Shown here one piece after another: positions 26,153-35,243 of a stretch of DNA of 64,000 bases. Origin of the DNA: Acidobacteriota bacterium (lineage in GTDB: Bacteria; Acidobacteriota; Terriglobia; Terriglobales; Acidobacteriaceae). The stretch covers positions 31,970 to 95,969 of the forward strand of contig JAJYUB010000007.1 in assembly GCA_021792795.1 (NCBI GenBank). The letters are read 5' to 3'. How positions within the stretch are numbered: position 1 is the first letter of the stretch; each line of letters begins with the position of its first letter. Below the pieces are notes generated by a model, which saw nothing but the letters and a program-made list of their open reading frames with translations, searched no databases and was not told the DNA's origin. The translations under genes and the position numbers were made by a program.

Positions 26153-28586
26153 ATGCCAACTTTGTTCCGGGACCTGCGTTACGCGTTGCGGCAACTGCGT
26201 AAATCGCCGGGCTTTGCCCTTACAGCCGTTCTGACGCTGGCGCTTGGCATCGGCGCGAATGTCGTCGTCTTCAGTGTGCTGAACGCGCTGATCCTGACGC
26301 CGCTGAACGTGCCGCACGCGGGAAATCTGTACAACATTGTGCGCAAACCGGTGGGATGGGACACAGAGTCGTATCCGGATTATCTGGATTATCGCGACCG
26401 GAATTCGACATTCAGCGGCATTGCCGCCTATAACATGGCTGAAGCCGGCATTCGCAAAGGGAACCTCGTTACCAAGAGTTTCGGTTATGAGGTTTCCGGC
26501 AACTATTTCGACCTGCTCGGCATTCAACCCAGACTTGGCCGTTTGTTCCATGCCGCGGACGAACATGGGCCGAATTCTGCGCCCTATCTATATCGTACTG
26601 AGCCATAGTTTCTGGCGCGCCCATTTCAACGGAGATTCGGGGATCGTGGGCCAGACCGTGCGGCTGAACGAACATCCCTTTACGGTGGTGGGGATCGCGC
26701 CAAAAACATTCCATGGGACAGAACTTTTCATGTGGCCGGATTTCTGGGTTCCAATGGTCAATCAACAGCAGATCGAGGGCGACAGTTACCTGAATAACCG
26801 GGGGAACCATACGGCCTGGCTATTGGGACTGTTAAGGCCGGGTGTCACCGCGCAGCAGGCCACAGGCAACTTGAACAGCATCGCCCGTCAGATGAACAAA
26901 GAGCACCCCAATAGCGATGACGGACTGTATGCACGGCTGGTAAAGCCGGGACTCATGGGAGACGCGCTGGGCGACCCCATCCGCGCATTCCTGGTCGGGA
27001 TCACCGTACTGGCCTTGCTGGTGTTGCTGGCTGCGTGCGCCAATCTGGGCAGCATCTTCGCCGCGCGCGCGGCGGACCGCAGTCGCGAATTGGCCATCCG
27101 CCTGGCGGTCGGGTCCAGTCGCTGGCAGATGTTGCGTCAACTGCTCACGGAATCCGTTCTTGTGTCTCTGGGTGGCGGGATCGCCGGAACGTTTTTTTCA
27201 ACGGCGCTGCTGCGCGCGTTGAGCCGCTGGCAGCCCTTCGCGGAATTTCCCATTCATGTTCCGGTCAGCCCGGATTTGCGCGTGTATGCCATCGCGTTGC
27301 TGCTGTCGCTTGGCAGTGGATTGCTTTTCGGCCTGTTACCGGCACGGCAGATATGGCGCACCGATGCCGCGCAGGTGATGAAGAGCGGCGCGACTACCAT
27401 TGCCACATTCCGGCGCTTTACTTTGCGCGATCTTCTGCTGGTCGTCCAGATCGCGCTCTGTACCCTGCTGGTGACGGCTTCTCTGGTGGCGGTGCGGGGG
27501 ATGCAGCGCTCGCTCCACGCGCCGCTGGGATTCGATCCTAAAGACGTAATGCTCGCGAGTGGCGACCTGAACATGGCAAGCTATCCCGGTTCCGTCGGCC
27601 AATCCACGGTGCGGCAAAAACGGCTGCTCGACGAGGCCGCGCGTATACCGGGCGTCACGAGGGCGGCCATCATCAATCACGTTCCGCTCGGTGCAGGAGG
27701 AGGAGATTGGGCCGTTTTTCGGCAGGGAACAACAGACTTTCGACTTTCACGTGCTGTTCTAGAAGCCGAGTTTTATTCCATTTCTCCGGGGTATCTGCAC
27801 GCCGCCGGCACACAGTTACTAACTGGCCGGGAGTTTAATTGGCAGGACGATGCGAAATCGCCCAGGGTAGCCATCGTGAACGAGACCTTTGCCCGCAAGA
27901 TGTACGGAAACGCTTCGCCCATCGGACAACGCTTTTTGAGTTTTAACAATCTCTATCAGGTCGTAGGCGTAGTGAAGGACGGCAAGTACAGGTCTCTAAC
28001 AGAAGACCCACAGCCGGCGATGTTCTTTCCACTGGCCCAGAGTCCGACGAGTGAGACCACGTTGGTTGTGCGCTCCCATCTTGCCCCCGCAGAAATAGCT
28101 GCTGTCCTAAACGCCAAACTGTCGAAAATCGAACCTGGCCTGCCATTCACGATCCAGAGTTGGTCGACTGCGCTGGGGCTGGTTCTGTTCCCGGCGCAAG
28201 TGGCCGCCGCCGCGCTGGGCATCATGGGTCTGCTGGCGGCGATGCTGGCGGTGACGGGCATTTTTGGCATGGCGGCGTACAGCGTTTCAAAGCGGATGAA
28301 GGAGCTGGGGATTCGCATCGCTCTGGGCGCGCAACCGGCGCAGTTGATGCGTTCCGCGCTGGGAAGGCCGCTGGTGTTGCTGCTTTCCGGCTCCATCGCA
28401 GGGTTGGTGATGGGTGCGCTGGCGAGCCGGTTGCTGGCGCAGATTGTGTATGAAGCTACTCCACGCGATCCATTGGTAATAGGCGGCGTGGTTGTGACCA
28501 TGGCGTTGCTGGGACTGCTGGCGACCTGGATTCCGGCGCGGCGCGCGCTCCACATCGATCCCAACCAACTGCTGCACGAGGAATAA
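26153..28586 (+). pseudogene. ADOP-type ABC permease, broken by a 4-bp tandem duplication
   Basis: The 5-prime frame (26153-26608) encodes the MacB-type start RDLRYALRQLRKSPGFALTA with TLALGIGANVVVFSVLNALI, then stops. The second frame resumes as IVLSHSFWRAHFNGDSG and runs to 28586 with two FtsX-like permease domains (LAACANLGSIFAARAADRSR; MKELGIRIALGAQPAQLMRS). CTAT is doubled at 26584-26591. Removing one copy joins the frames exactly: 2430 bases, 809 aa, the usual ADOP length. Either a real mutation, possibly reversible by slippage, or an assembly error. These orphan permeases are thought to work in export or efflux. Confidence 0.9.
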
Positions 28587-28607
28587 GGAATCCGCGCAAA
28601 TTTAGCT

Positions 28608-28710
28608 CGTCATTCTGAGCAAAGCGAAGAATCCAGAGAGTGATGGCAGCGATGATCAAGTGGACATTCTCTGGATTCTTCACTGCGCTACGCTTCATTC
28701 AGAATGACTC
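28608..28710. repeat. CATTCTGA/GAATCCAGA repeat, long palindromic form
   Basis: CGTCATTCTGAGC...GAAGAATCCAGAGAG faces CTCTGGATTCTTC...TCAGAATGACTC across about 30 bases, one complete inverted unit. It separates the broken permease from a convergent oxidoreductase gene and could act as a bidirectional end-of-transcript hairpin. Confidence 0.85.
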
Positions 28711-28759
28711 CTCTTGGCTATCCGCTGACATCTCCTATGAAACAGCTTTCGCGTATGCC

Positions 28760-29827
28760 TTACGGCGTCGCATCGAGCGCAGCGCAGGAGATGGCGCAAC
28801 GCGCTGCACTGCTTTCAAGTGCCAGTTCGAGCAGGCGGATGGTGCGCCAGCCTTGTTCCGCGGTGACGGCGAGCGGCGCAACTCCCCAGATGGCGTCGCG
28901 AACATTCTCGTAATACTTGCGATAGTCGCCGGGCAAGGTGGGGACGCGACGCTCGACAGGCTGGCCATCGCGCAGGGTGGCGAGCGTACCCCAGTTGGCT
29001 TCGGGATCTTCTCCCCAGTGCGGACCGCCTAAGGTTGCGCCGCCTTGCAGCGCGCGCTCCTGCGGATCGAGGCCGTACTTCACAAAAGAGCCCTGCGTGC
29101 CGTGGGCGACGAAGCGCGGCCCGGCAGTGCGGGCGAGCATGGTGGAGCTGAGCCAAACGCGCAGACGCGGATAGTACAGGCAGAGGGTGAACGCATCGTT
29201 GACGACGGCCAGGTCGCGCTCCAGGCGGACATCGGCCATGATGGCCTCCGGTGTGCCAAACAGCACCAGCGCCTGATCGACCAGGTGCGCAGCCAGGTCA
29301 TGCAGGACGCCGTTGCCGGGAAGAGTTTTCTCCTGCCAGGGCTTGGTGCGCGGACCAGGCCGGTAGCGGTCGTAGCGCGACTCGAACGTGACCAGGCGGC
29401 CGAGTTCTTGCGAGGCCAGGATTTGTTGCAGCGTCTGAAAATCTCCATCCCAGCGGCAATTCTGGTAGACGGAGAGGACGCGATTTCTGGCGCGGGCCAG
29501 TTCGATCAAGGCTCGCGCTTCGTCGCTGGTGGCGACGAACGGCTTGTCCAGGACCACATGCTTGTTGGCTTCGAGGGCTCGCCGGGCCAGCTCAAAATGC
29601 GTGGATGGCGGGGTGCTGATGACGATCAGGTCGAGGTCCGGAAGCGCCAGCAATTCCGTCATGTCGCGCGCGATGGCAACTCCGGGATACGCTTGCGCGG
29701 CGGAACCGCCATGACGCTGCAGGATCGCGGCCAGCTCCAGGCCATCGATAGCGTGCAGAAACGGCGCATGAAAGATTGTGCCGCCGTGTCCAAATCCAAC
29801 CAGGCCGGCGCGAACGGTGCAATGCAT
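28760..29827 (-). CDS. Gfo/Idh/MocA-family NAD(P)-dependent oxidoreductase
   Basis: The 355-aa enzyme has an N-terminal Rossmann domain with AGLVGFGHGGTIFHAPFL, ISTPPSTHFELARRALEANK and the catalytic Lys in HVVLDKPFVATSDE, then the C-terminal beta-sheet domain with GNGVLHDLAAHLVDQAL (the DxxxH element). It would oxidise or reduce a sugar or cyclitol; the substrate is not readable. The ATG at 29827 gives a normal N-terminus. It lies alone between repeats and infC. Confidence 0.92.
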   Translation of the reverse strand: MHCTVRAGLVGFGHGGTIFHAPFLHAIDGLELAAILQRHGGSAAQAYPGVAIARDMTELLALPDLDLIVISTPPSTHFELARRALEANKHVVLDKPFVATSDEARALIELARARNRVLSVYQNCRWDGDFQTLQQILASQELGRLVTFESRYDRYRPGPRTKPWQEKTLPGNGVLHDLAAHLVDQALVLFGTPEAIMADVRLERDLAVVNDAFTLCLYYPRLRVWLSSTMLARTAGPRFVAHGTQGSFVKYGLDPQERALQGGATLGGPHWGEDPEANWGTLATLRDGQPVERRVPTLPGDYRKYYENVRDAIWGVAPLAVTAEQGWRTIRLLELALESSAARCAISCAALDATP

Positions 29828-29951
29828 GAATATTCCTCTGGGAGTTAATGCAGGACGACACGCTTTCCCGTCCCACTCAAGCCAAAGGAAGGCTTGAATG
29901 GGGCACCGCGCGATCCGGCGGGGGCGAATTTCAGAAGGTCCAGCAGCAGGC

Positions 29952-30587
29952 TCAGGCTTGCGCGGCGGGAGCCGGTTCGGGCTCGACTACTTCGACTGGC
30001 TTGGCTGGGGCGGCCTTCCTGGCGTCGGGCTTGGGCGCTTCGGGCTTCTTCGCCGATTCGACCTTCTTGCCGGGGGCGAGGATGGCGTGCAGGATTGTGC
30101 CTTCCATGCGCGGATGAAACTCCACGATGCCGGCGTCGCCAACGTCCTGGATCAGGCGATTGATGATCGAATATCCCAACTCGCGATGGGCCATTTGCCG
30201 GCCGCGAAAACGCAGCGAGGCTTTTACCTTATCGCCATCGTGCAGAAAGCGGATGGCCTGATTTTTCTTGGTCTGGTAGTCGTGCTCGTCGACCGTGACC
30301 GACAGCTTGACTTCCTTGATGGTGATGACCTTCTGCTTTTTGCGGGCCGCGCGTTCGCTCTTGTCTTTCTCGTAGAGGAACTTGCCGTAATCCTGAATGC
30401 GGCAAACCGGCGGCACGGCGTTGGGAGAGATCTCCACCAGGTCGAGGCCGCGTTCACGGGCAATTTTGAGAGCTTCAAAGGGTGGGAGAACGCCGAGCTG
30501 TTCCCCATTTTCGTCAATCACGCGAATTTCACGCGCGCGTATCCGATCGTTGATGCGGATAAACTGTTTCGCCGAACGCTTATCGAT
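29952..30587 (-). CDS. infC: Translation initiation factor IF-3, non-canonical ATC start
   Basis: The 211-aa protein has the N-domain RINDRIRAREIRVIDENGEQ, linker, and C-domain KEVKLSVTVDEHDYQTKKNQ with FHPRMEG. No ATG, GTG or TTG lies near the natural start. GGAGG (minus strand, 30598-30594) stands six bases before ATC at 30587-30585, in frame, giving MDKRSAKQFIRIND. AUU or AUC starts are known for infC and let IF-3 repress its own synthesis, as IF-3 rejects such codons. A tail rich in Lys, Ala and Pro adds about 35 residues beyond the usual length. rpmI and rplT, usual downstream neighbours, are absent. Confidence 0.93.
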   Translation of the reverse strand: MDKRSAKQFIRINDRIRAREIRVIDENGEQLGVLPPFEALKIARERGLDLVEISPNAVPPVCRIQDYGKFLYEKDKSERAARKKQKVITIKEVKLSVTVDEHDYQTKKNQAIRFLHDGDKVKASLRFRGRQMAHRELGYSIINRLIQDVGDAGIVEFHPRMEGTILHAILAPGKKVESAKKPEAPKPDARKAAPAKPVEVVEPEPAPAAQA

Positions 30588-30598
30588 GTGCCGCCTCC
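30585..30598 (-). promoter_or_regulatory. infC ribosome binding site and ATC start codon
   Basis: On the minus strand GGAGG, six bases and ATC define the initiation site. No alternative initiation codon fits both frame and spacing, so this site decides the start and predicts IF-3 autoregulation. Confidence 0.8.
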
Positions 30599-30727
30599 AA
30601 GTGCGCGAGGGGTTGCCTCGCCTCGTGAGTATACCATTCCGCGCGAACAGGCCGTCGACTGAAAGGCGGACCGCAACAATTAGCTGCATGAGGAGATGAG
30701 CAGCGTATGCTCGCGGTTGCCAAACCG

Positions 30728-32260
30728 TCACGCGATGGCGCGAATTTCGCTTGCGATGGATCCCGCCAGGCCGTGAGATGACAGACCGGCGATCTGAACG
30801 GAAACCAGCAGATTTGGCTGCAGATTGGCTGCGATTCCGACAGAAATAAAGTTGTCCGTCATGGCGGGGGTTCGGTGGCCGGGGCCGGACGAGGATTTTT
30901 CCTTGGGAGACACGAGCGTCACCACGCTAAGTTGTTTGCCGATCAATTTTGACCGAAACGCCAGATTCTTCTGCTGGATCAGGTCGCTCAGAGCGGTCAT
31001 GCGTTCGCGGACGGCGGAAGCCGGGACGGGCTGGAGCCGATGCAGGTCCCAGCCGGGCGTGCCAGGCCGCGCGGAGAACGGAAAGATGTGCAGATAGGTG
31101 AGCGGCTGGGCGGCGATGAAGTCGTAGCTCTCGCGGAATTCTTCGTCGGTTTCGCCGGGGAAGCCGACCATGACGTCGGCCCCGATGGCGGCGTCCGGGG
31201 AGGCGGCGCGAACCTTCGCCAGCCGGTCGGCATAGTGCCAGGGTCGATAGCGGCGATGCATCCGGCGCAGCACGCGGTCCGACCCGGATTGCAACGGCAT
31301 GTGGATGTGGCGGGCCAGTCGCGGATGCAGCCCTTGGCCCCAGCGGCGGAGCAGAGCGATCAGGCCGTCGGTCCAGTCCATGGGTTCGACGGAGCTGATG
31401 CGCAGGCGCGGGAGCGACGTGGTTTCGAAGATTTCGGTCAGTAGGTCTTCAAAGCGCAATTGCGGGGCCAGATCGCGGCCCCAGCGGCCCAGGTTGATTC
31501 CGGAAAGGACAAGTTCCTGGCCACCGGCGGCGACGAACCGCGCGACGGAATCGAGCACCTGCGGCTTCGGCAGGGAACGGCTATTGCCGCGAGTGGAGGG
31601 AATTACGCAGAAGGTACACCGGTTGCCACAGCCGTCTTGAATTTTGAGGGTTGGCCGGGTGCGATGGGCCGCTGAATTTTCCGCCAGCCGTTCAATGGTG
31701 GAAGCTGGCAGCGAGGGCAATTGAAAGTCGCTATGGGCGAAGATGTCTCCGGCAAGGACAAACGCGGGGGCGCCGGGTAGCCGCTCCGGGGCGAAATCTG
31801 GGGCGGTCGCGAGCGACGATACGGGCACAAAATGCGGGGACGACGTTGCCATAGCGGCACGGGAGTTTTCATTCCCCGAGGACCCGCGATTTTCGTCCGG
31901 CCAAGATGCCGGTTGCGGCTTGAATGGGCCGAGGGCGATGGAGGCGACCTGGCCCTTGTGGCTGTTGCCGACGACGGCAAACACTCCGGGCAGAGCGGCA
32001 ATTTCTTCGGGCGCTCGTTGCGCATAACAGCCGGTGACGACGATGCGAACTCGGGGATTGGCACGCTGGACGCGGCGAACATAGGCGCGCGCGTCGCGAT
32101 CGGCTTCCGCAGTGACAGTGCAGGTGTTCACCACGATGATGTCGGGCGCAGCGGAGGCGTCTGCCGGGCAGGCGCCCAAGGCTTCCAGGGCAGCGGCAAT
32201 TGCGTCTCCGTCGGCCTGGCTGGCGCGGCAGCCGAAGGTTTCCACGTGGTATCCTGTCAC
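30728..32260 (-). CDS. mtaB: tRNA t6A37 methylthiotransferase MtaB-like
   Basis: The 510-aa radical SAM enzyme has the N-terminal cluster-binding Cys residues in HVETFGCRASQADGD, VVNTCTVTAEADRDA and TGCYAQRAPEE, the radical SAM motif GCGNRCTFCVIPSTRG, and MPLQSGSDRVLRRMHRRY with VGFPGETDEEF. It adds methylthio to t6A at position 37 of tRNA. A long loop of about 70 residues of low conservation (about 125-195) separates the two halves. GTG 32260 is taken as start because the domain begins there; the ribosome binding site is poor, and GTG 32245 is an alternative. Confidence 0.88.
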   Translation of the reverse strand: MTGYHVETFGCRASQADGDAIAAALEALGACPADASAAPDIIVVNTCTVTAEADRDARAYVRRVQRANPRVRIVVTGCYAQRAPEEIAALPGVFAVVGNSHKGQVASIALGPFKPQPASWPDENRGSSGNENSRAAMATSSPHFVPVSSLATAPDFAPERLPGAPAFVLAGDIFAHSDFQLPSLPASTIERLAENSAAHRTRPTLKIQDGCGNRCTFCVIPSTRGNSRSLPKPQVLDSVARFVAAGGQELVLSGINLGRWGRDLAPQLRFEDLLTEIFETTSLPRLRISSVEPMDWTDGLIALLRRWGQGLHPRLARHIHMPLQSGSDRVLRRMHRRYRPWHYADRLAKVRAASPDAAIGADVMVGFPGETDEEFRESYDFIAAQPLTYLHIFPFSARPGTPGWDLHRLQPVPASAVRERMTALSDLIQQKNLAFRSKLIGKQLSVVTLVSPKEKSSSGPGHRTPAMTDNFISVGIAANLQPNLLVSVQIAGLSSHGLAGSIASEIRAIA

Positions 32261-32386
32261 CCTGCCAGTGTACCAATCGCGCGACAGGCAACTGCGATAG
32301 AAACGGCGGAATCTTCTCTTGGCAGATCGACAATCCTGCCGACTTGGCTTACATTGATTGCGTAGAGAGAAGGGAACTCCATCGAC

Positions 32387-32848
32387 ATGAAGCGCCGCAT
32401 TCTTTTGGTAGACGATGAACCTGCGATCCTGCTTACGCTGAAGGCCCTGCTGGAAATCCACGGTTTTGAGGTGGAAACGGCGACCTCCGCCCGCGATGCC
32501 AAATCCAAGCTGCGCAGCTCCAGTTTTGTGATGGTGATTACGGACATGCGCATGGAAAACGATCAGGCCGGCCTGGAAGTGGCGCGGGCAGCGAAGAAAG
32601 CGCCGTATCAGCCGGCGGTTGCGCTGCTGACCGCTTTCCCGACCAGCGACGATGCCTGGCGCGACGATGGCGCGGACGAGATGCTGGTGAAGCCGATGAA
32701 CAGCACCGCTTTGATCCAACAACTGGAAGCATTGCTGGTCGCGCATGAAGACCGCAAGCGACCGGTGGAAAAAGTCCCCGGTCTGATGAGCGCACCTGGC
32801 AAAGAGCAGCGTAAAGGCTCGACGCGAAGTGCGACGGTCCGCACGTAG
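32387..32848 (+). CDS. Stand-alone response-regulator receiver domain
   Basis: The 153-aa protein is a CheY-like receiver: acidic pair in LVDDEPAILL, phospho-acceptor Asp in VITDMRM near residue 54, Thr in LLTAFPT and Lys in MLVKPM. There is no output domain; a basic, disordered tail of about 35 residues follows. It would work as a phospho-switch by protein contact. No sensor kinase is adjacent. Confidence 0.9.
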   Translation: MKRRILLVDDEPAILLTLKALLEIHGFEVETATSARDAKSKLRSSSFVMVITDMRMENDQAGLEVARAAKKAPYQPAVALLTAFPTSDDAWRDDGADEMLVKPMNSTALIQQLEALLVAHEDRKRPVEKVPGLMSAPGKEQRKGSTRSATVRT

Positions 32849-32902
32849 GAATTTTTACGACAGCAGCCATCTGTTCCTGCAGGCTACGGGCGCGTCGGGT
32901 TT

Positions 32903-32932
32903 TTGAAGACTGCATCCTGCCTGTGCTATGAT
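32903..32932 (+). promoter_or_regulatory. Promoter of the helicase leader
   Basis: TTGAAG (32903-32908), 18 bases and TATGAT (32927-32932) preceded by TGC, an extended -10 element. Transcription would begin near 32939, about 390 bases before the helicase start. Confidence 0.65.
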
Positions 32933-32938
32933 GAAACT

Positions 32939-33190
32939 ACGCTCAGTGATTTGGTTGTGAGCCGTTCTTGCTGGAGCTATGGCAAGCCGTTCGCAGTTGC
33001 ACCCTCCCAAGCCTCTACAGCGTGATCGCTTCGCGAACGTTTGCGTTGCGGTGCGGCGAAGCGATGCGCTTCCGCCTACCAGCTGTCATGCGGCATCCGA
33101 GGTCGAACCCGGTTCTTCGTATCGACCCCGAGCAGATCCATAGAAATCTGCTTTAGAGTTTCCTGAAACGCGCAATTTCGAGCCGCGTTT
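32939..33190 (+). ncRNA. Hairpin-rich structured leader or small RNA upstream of the helicase
   Basis: Six local hairpins follow one another: GCTCA/TGAGC (32941, 32958); CTTGC/GCAAG (32967, 32982); ATCGCTTCGC/GCGAAGCGAT (33025, 33056), extended outward by AGCG/CGCT; GGTCGA/TCGACC (33101, 33122); AGCAGAT/ATCTGCT (33131, 33146); and AAACGCG/CGCGTTT (33166, 33184), which ends in T residues and could terminate. No reading frame with a ribosome binding site covers the region. It may be an attenuating leader controlling the helicase or an independent RNA of about 250 bases. It does not match RNase P, SRP RNA or tmRNA by eye. Confidence 0.55.
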
Positions 33191-33326
33191 TCCTTTGAAA
33201 CTCCGGTATCCCCTGCGGTCATATCCCTACCCTTGTGCGGCGCGAAGACCGCGAAGGCTAGCTGTGTGTTCCGGCCCGTCTGCACATGGGTGCAAGGCAA
33301 AGAAGGCCAGGAAACGAAGGAAAACC

Positions 33327-34514
33327 TTGACTCAATTTACAGATTTCACTCTTTTGCCCGCGCTTCAAAGCAAGCTCGCGCAATCCAAATTCATTACCCC
33401 CACCCCGGTCCAGGCGGGCGCGATTCCGCCGGCTCTGGAAGGCCGCGACGTGCTGGCAACCGCGCAAACCGGGACTGGCAAGACCCTCAGCTTTCTGATT
33501 CCGATCATCGAGGCCATGTACAAGGCGAACGTGACACCGGCACAGAAGACATCGGCGCAAAATCCGGGCCAGCGGCAAGGTTCGCAGGGCCGCGGCAAAA
33601 GCCCGTTTGCGTTGATCCTGCTGCCGACGCGCGAACTGGCGATGCAGGTGGAGCAGGCCTACCGCAATCTTTCGCTGGACGCTGCCTCGCAGGCGGCGCT
33701 GGTGGTGGGCGGCTTGTCGGAAGGTCCACAGCTACAGGCGATTCGCCGTGGAGCGCGCTTGATTGTGGCCACTCCGGGCCGTCTGGAAGATTTTCTGCGG
33801 CGCAAGCTGGTGCAACTGGACCAGGTGCAGATTCTGGTGCTGGACGAAGTGGACCGCATGTTGGATATGGGATTCAAGCCCGCTATCAAGCGGATTGTGG
33901 CGGCATTGCCTGTGCAGCACCAAACGCTCTGCTATTCGGCAACGCTGGAGTCCCCAGTGACGGAAGTGGTCCGCGATTATGTGAAAAATGCTGTCCGCAT
34001 CGAAATGGGATCGGCCTTGAAGCCGGCGGACAACGTCCGCCTGCAGACCTTTGAGGTGACGACCGAGAAGAAGATGCCGCTGCTGGAGCACCTTTTGCGC
34101 TCGGAAAAAGGCAGCTTTCTGGTCTTCGTTCGCACCAAGCACGGCGCGGACCGCGTGGCCAAGAAGCTGAGCATGTCCGGATGGAATGCGACCAGCATCC
34201 ATGGCGATCGCACCCAGGCGCAACGCAGCGCGGCCCTGCGCAGCTTTACGCAAGGGGTGCATCGCGTGCTGGTGGCCACCGACGTTGCCGCCCGCGGGAT
34301 TGACGTGGCGCACATTGCGCATGTGGTGAACTACGACATGCCGAAAATGGCGGAAGACTTTGTGCATCGCGTGGGCCGCACCGGTCGCGCGTCCAAGTCG
34401 GGCGTTGCTTCCACGTTTCAGGCTCCAGAAGAAAGAGGCGATCTGCGCCGGATTGAGCGGGCGTTGAAGATCACCATGGAACGGTTCCGGGTAAAGATGC
34501 CGCTGACCGCATAA
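33327..34514 (+). CDS. DEAD-box RNA helicase (RhlE-like)
   Basis: The 395-aa helicase has the Q motif region (FTDFTLLPALQSKL, PTPVQAGAIPP), motif I AQTGTGKT, Ia PTRELAMQ, II DEVD (where DEAD is usual), III SAT, IV/V VATDVAARGID and VI HRVGRTGR. It unwinds RNA in ribosome assembly or decay, especially in the cold. The start is TTG 33327, five bases after AAGGA; an ATG frame extends upstream but lacks any signal and would be basic filler. Only a short tail follows the core. A long hairpin-rich leader precedes it. Confidence 0.93.
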   Translation: MTQFTDFTLLPALQSKLAQSKFITPTPVQAGAIPPALEGRDVLATAQTGTGKTLSFLIPIIEAMYKANVTPAQKTSAQNPGQRQGSQGRGKSPFALILLPTRELAMQVEQAYRNLSLDAASQAALVVGGLSEGPQLQAIRRGARLIVATPGRLEDFLRRKLVQLDQVQILVLDEVDRMLDMGFKPAIKRIVAALPVQHQTLCYSATLESPVTEVVRDYVKNAVRIEMGSALKPADNVRLQTFEVTTEKKMPLLEHLLRSEKGSFLVFVRTKHGADRVAKKLSMSGWNATSIHGDRTQAQRSAALRSFTQGVHRVLVATDVAARGIDVAHIAHVVNYDMPKMAEDFVHRVGRTGRASKSGVASTFQAPEERGDLRRIERALKITMERFRVKMPLTA

Positions 34515-34541
34515 AGAAAAGCTTGTTCGCATGAATGAGGC

Positions 34542-34577
34542 GCTTCCTGAAATTTCGGGAAGCGTTTCTTTTTTTTG
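34542..34577 (+). terminator. Intrinsic terminator after the helicase
   Basis: CGCTTCC (34542-34548) pairs with GGAAGCG (34559-34565), the stem continues inward through GAAATTTC, and TTTCTTTTTTTT follows. Confidence 0.9.
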
Positions 34578-34610
34578 CGGAAGTATGTACTTTACACAAC
34601 GAGGCAGAAT

Positions 34611-35111
34611 CTACCGTTTCGACAGAACCGCCAGAATTTTGTAGGTTTCTGATGCTCTTTTTTTTCCGTCCAGACTGACAACCCAAGACAGTTTTGCATT
34701 GTTTCCTTTGAAGTCAGCCTGAATATCGTCCACGAGCGGCATACGGCAACTTCTATGGTTCCCTTGGGGCCCAGCCATGCGCTCTGCAAACTTGCTTGCG
34801 CAATTCACCACTATTATCCGACCATCCGGCAGCAACAGCGAGTATGTCGCTCCCATGACGCTAAATGAAACCTCTCGGGACGGAGTACTGTATCCATTTG
34901 TTGTGCTTGAGCCAGAGCAGTTCGCCGTATTTCCATACGCATTGCAATTCACGCTTCCGCTTGAGGTTGCGGAAGAATATCCTGCCACAACATAGTCATA
35001 ACCAGTTTCTTCGCTTTGACGTTGGATGATCTTTACGTCCATTTTTTGGCCAAAGGAAAGAGGAACACAGATCAAAAAAAATAGAAGAGCAATCGCGGCA
35101 TGAGCTTTCAT
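34611..35111 (-). CDS. Secreted hypothetical protein, AT-rich
   Basis: The 166-aa product has a clear signal peptide (AIALLFFLICVPLSFGQ) and a mature domain with a Ser/Thr/Gly/Asn-rich segment holding two Cys (SVNCNAYGNTANCSGSS), then SFSVMGATYSLLLPDGRII, RSCRMPLVDD and WVVSLDGKKRASETYKIL. Base composition is visibly poorer in G and C than the neighbours, suggesting recent acquisition. It is convergent with the helicase, separated by the terminator. No family is recognised. Confidence 0.75.
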   Translation of the reverse strand: MKAHAAIALLFFLICVPLSFGQKMDVKIIQRQSEETGYDYVVAGYSSATSSGSVNCNAYGNTANCSGSSTTNGYSTPSREVSFSVMGATYSLLLPDGRIIVVNCASKFAERMAGPQGNHRSCRMPLVDDIQADFKGNNAKLSWVVSLDGKKRASETYKILAVLSKR

Positions 35112-35243
35112 GCCTCCTATCCTACTTCTCTTTGGGCCACATTACGTCAAGTAAGAAAGATATGCCAACCGGAAACAGCCCTGCGATAGCTTCGTTTTTA
35201 TTGAGTCGAGATAACGACAAGGGATGGTGCTAGTCCTGGCGGG

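Noticed and set aside
32261..32746. N-terminal extension of mtaB to ATG 32746
   Set aside because: The extra 160 residues overlap the divergent receiver gene, have no similarity to the family and lack a ribosome binding site.
33195..33326. ATG-type start of the helicase at 33195
   Set aside because: The added 44 residues are basic filler in a hairpin-rich leader, whereas TTG 33327 has AAGGA at correct spacing and begins the Q-motif region.
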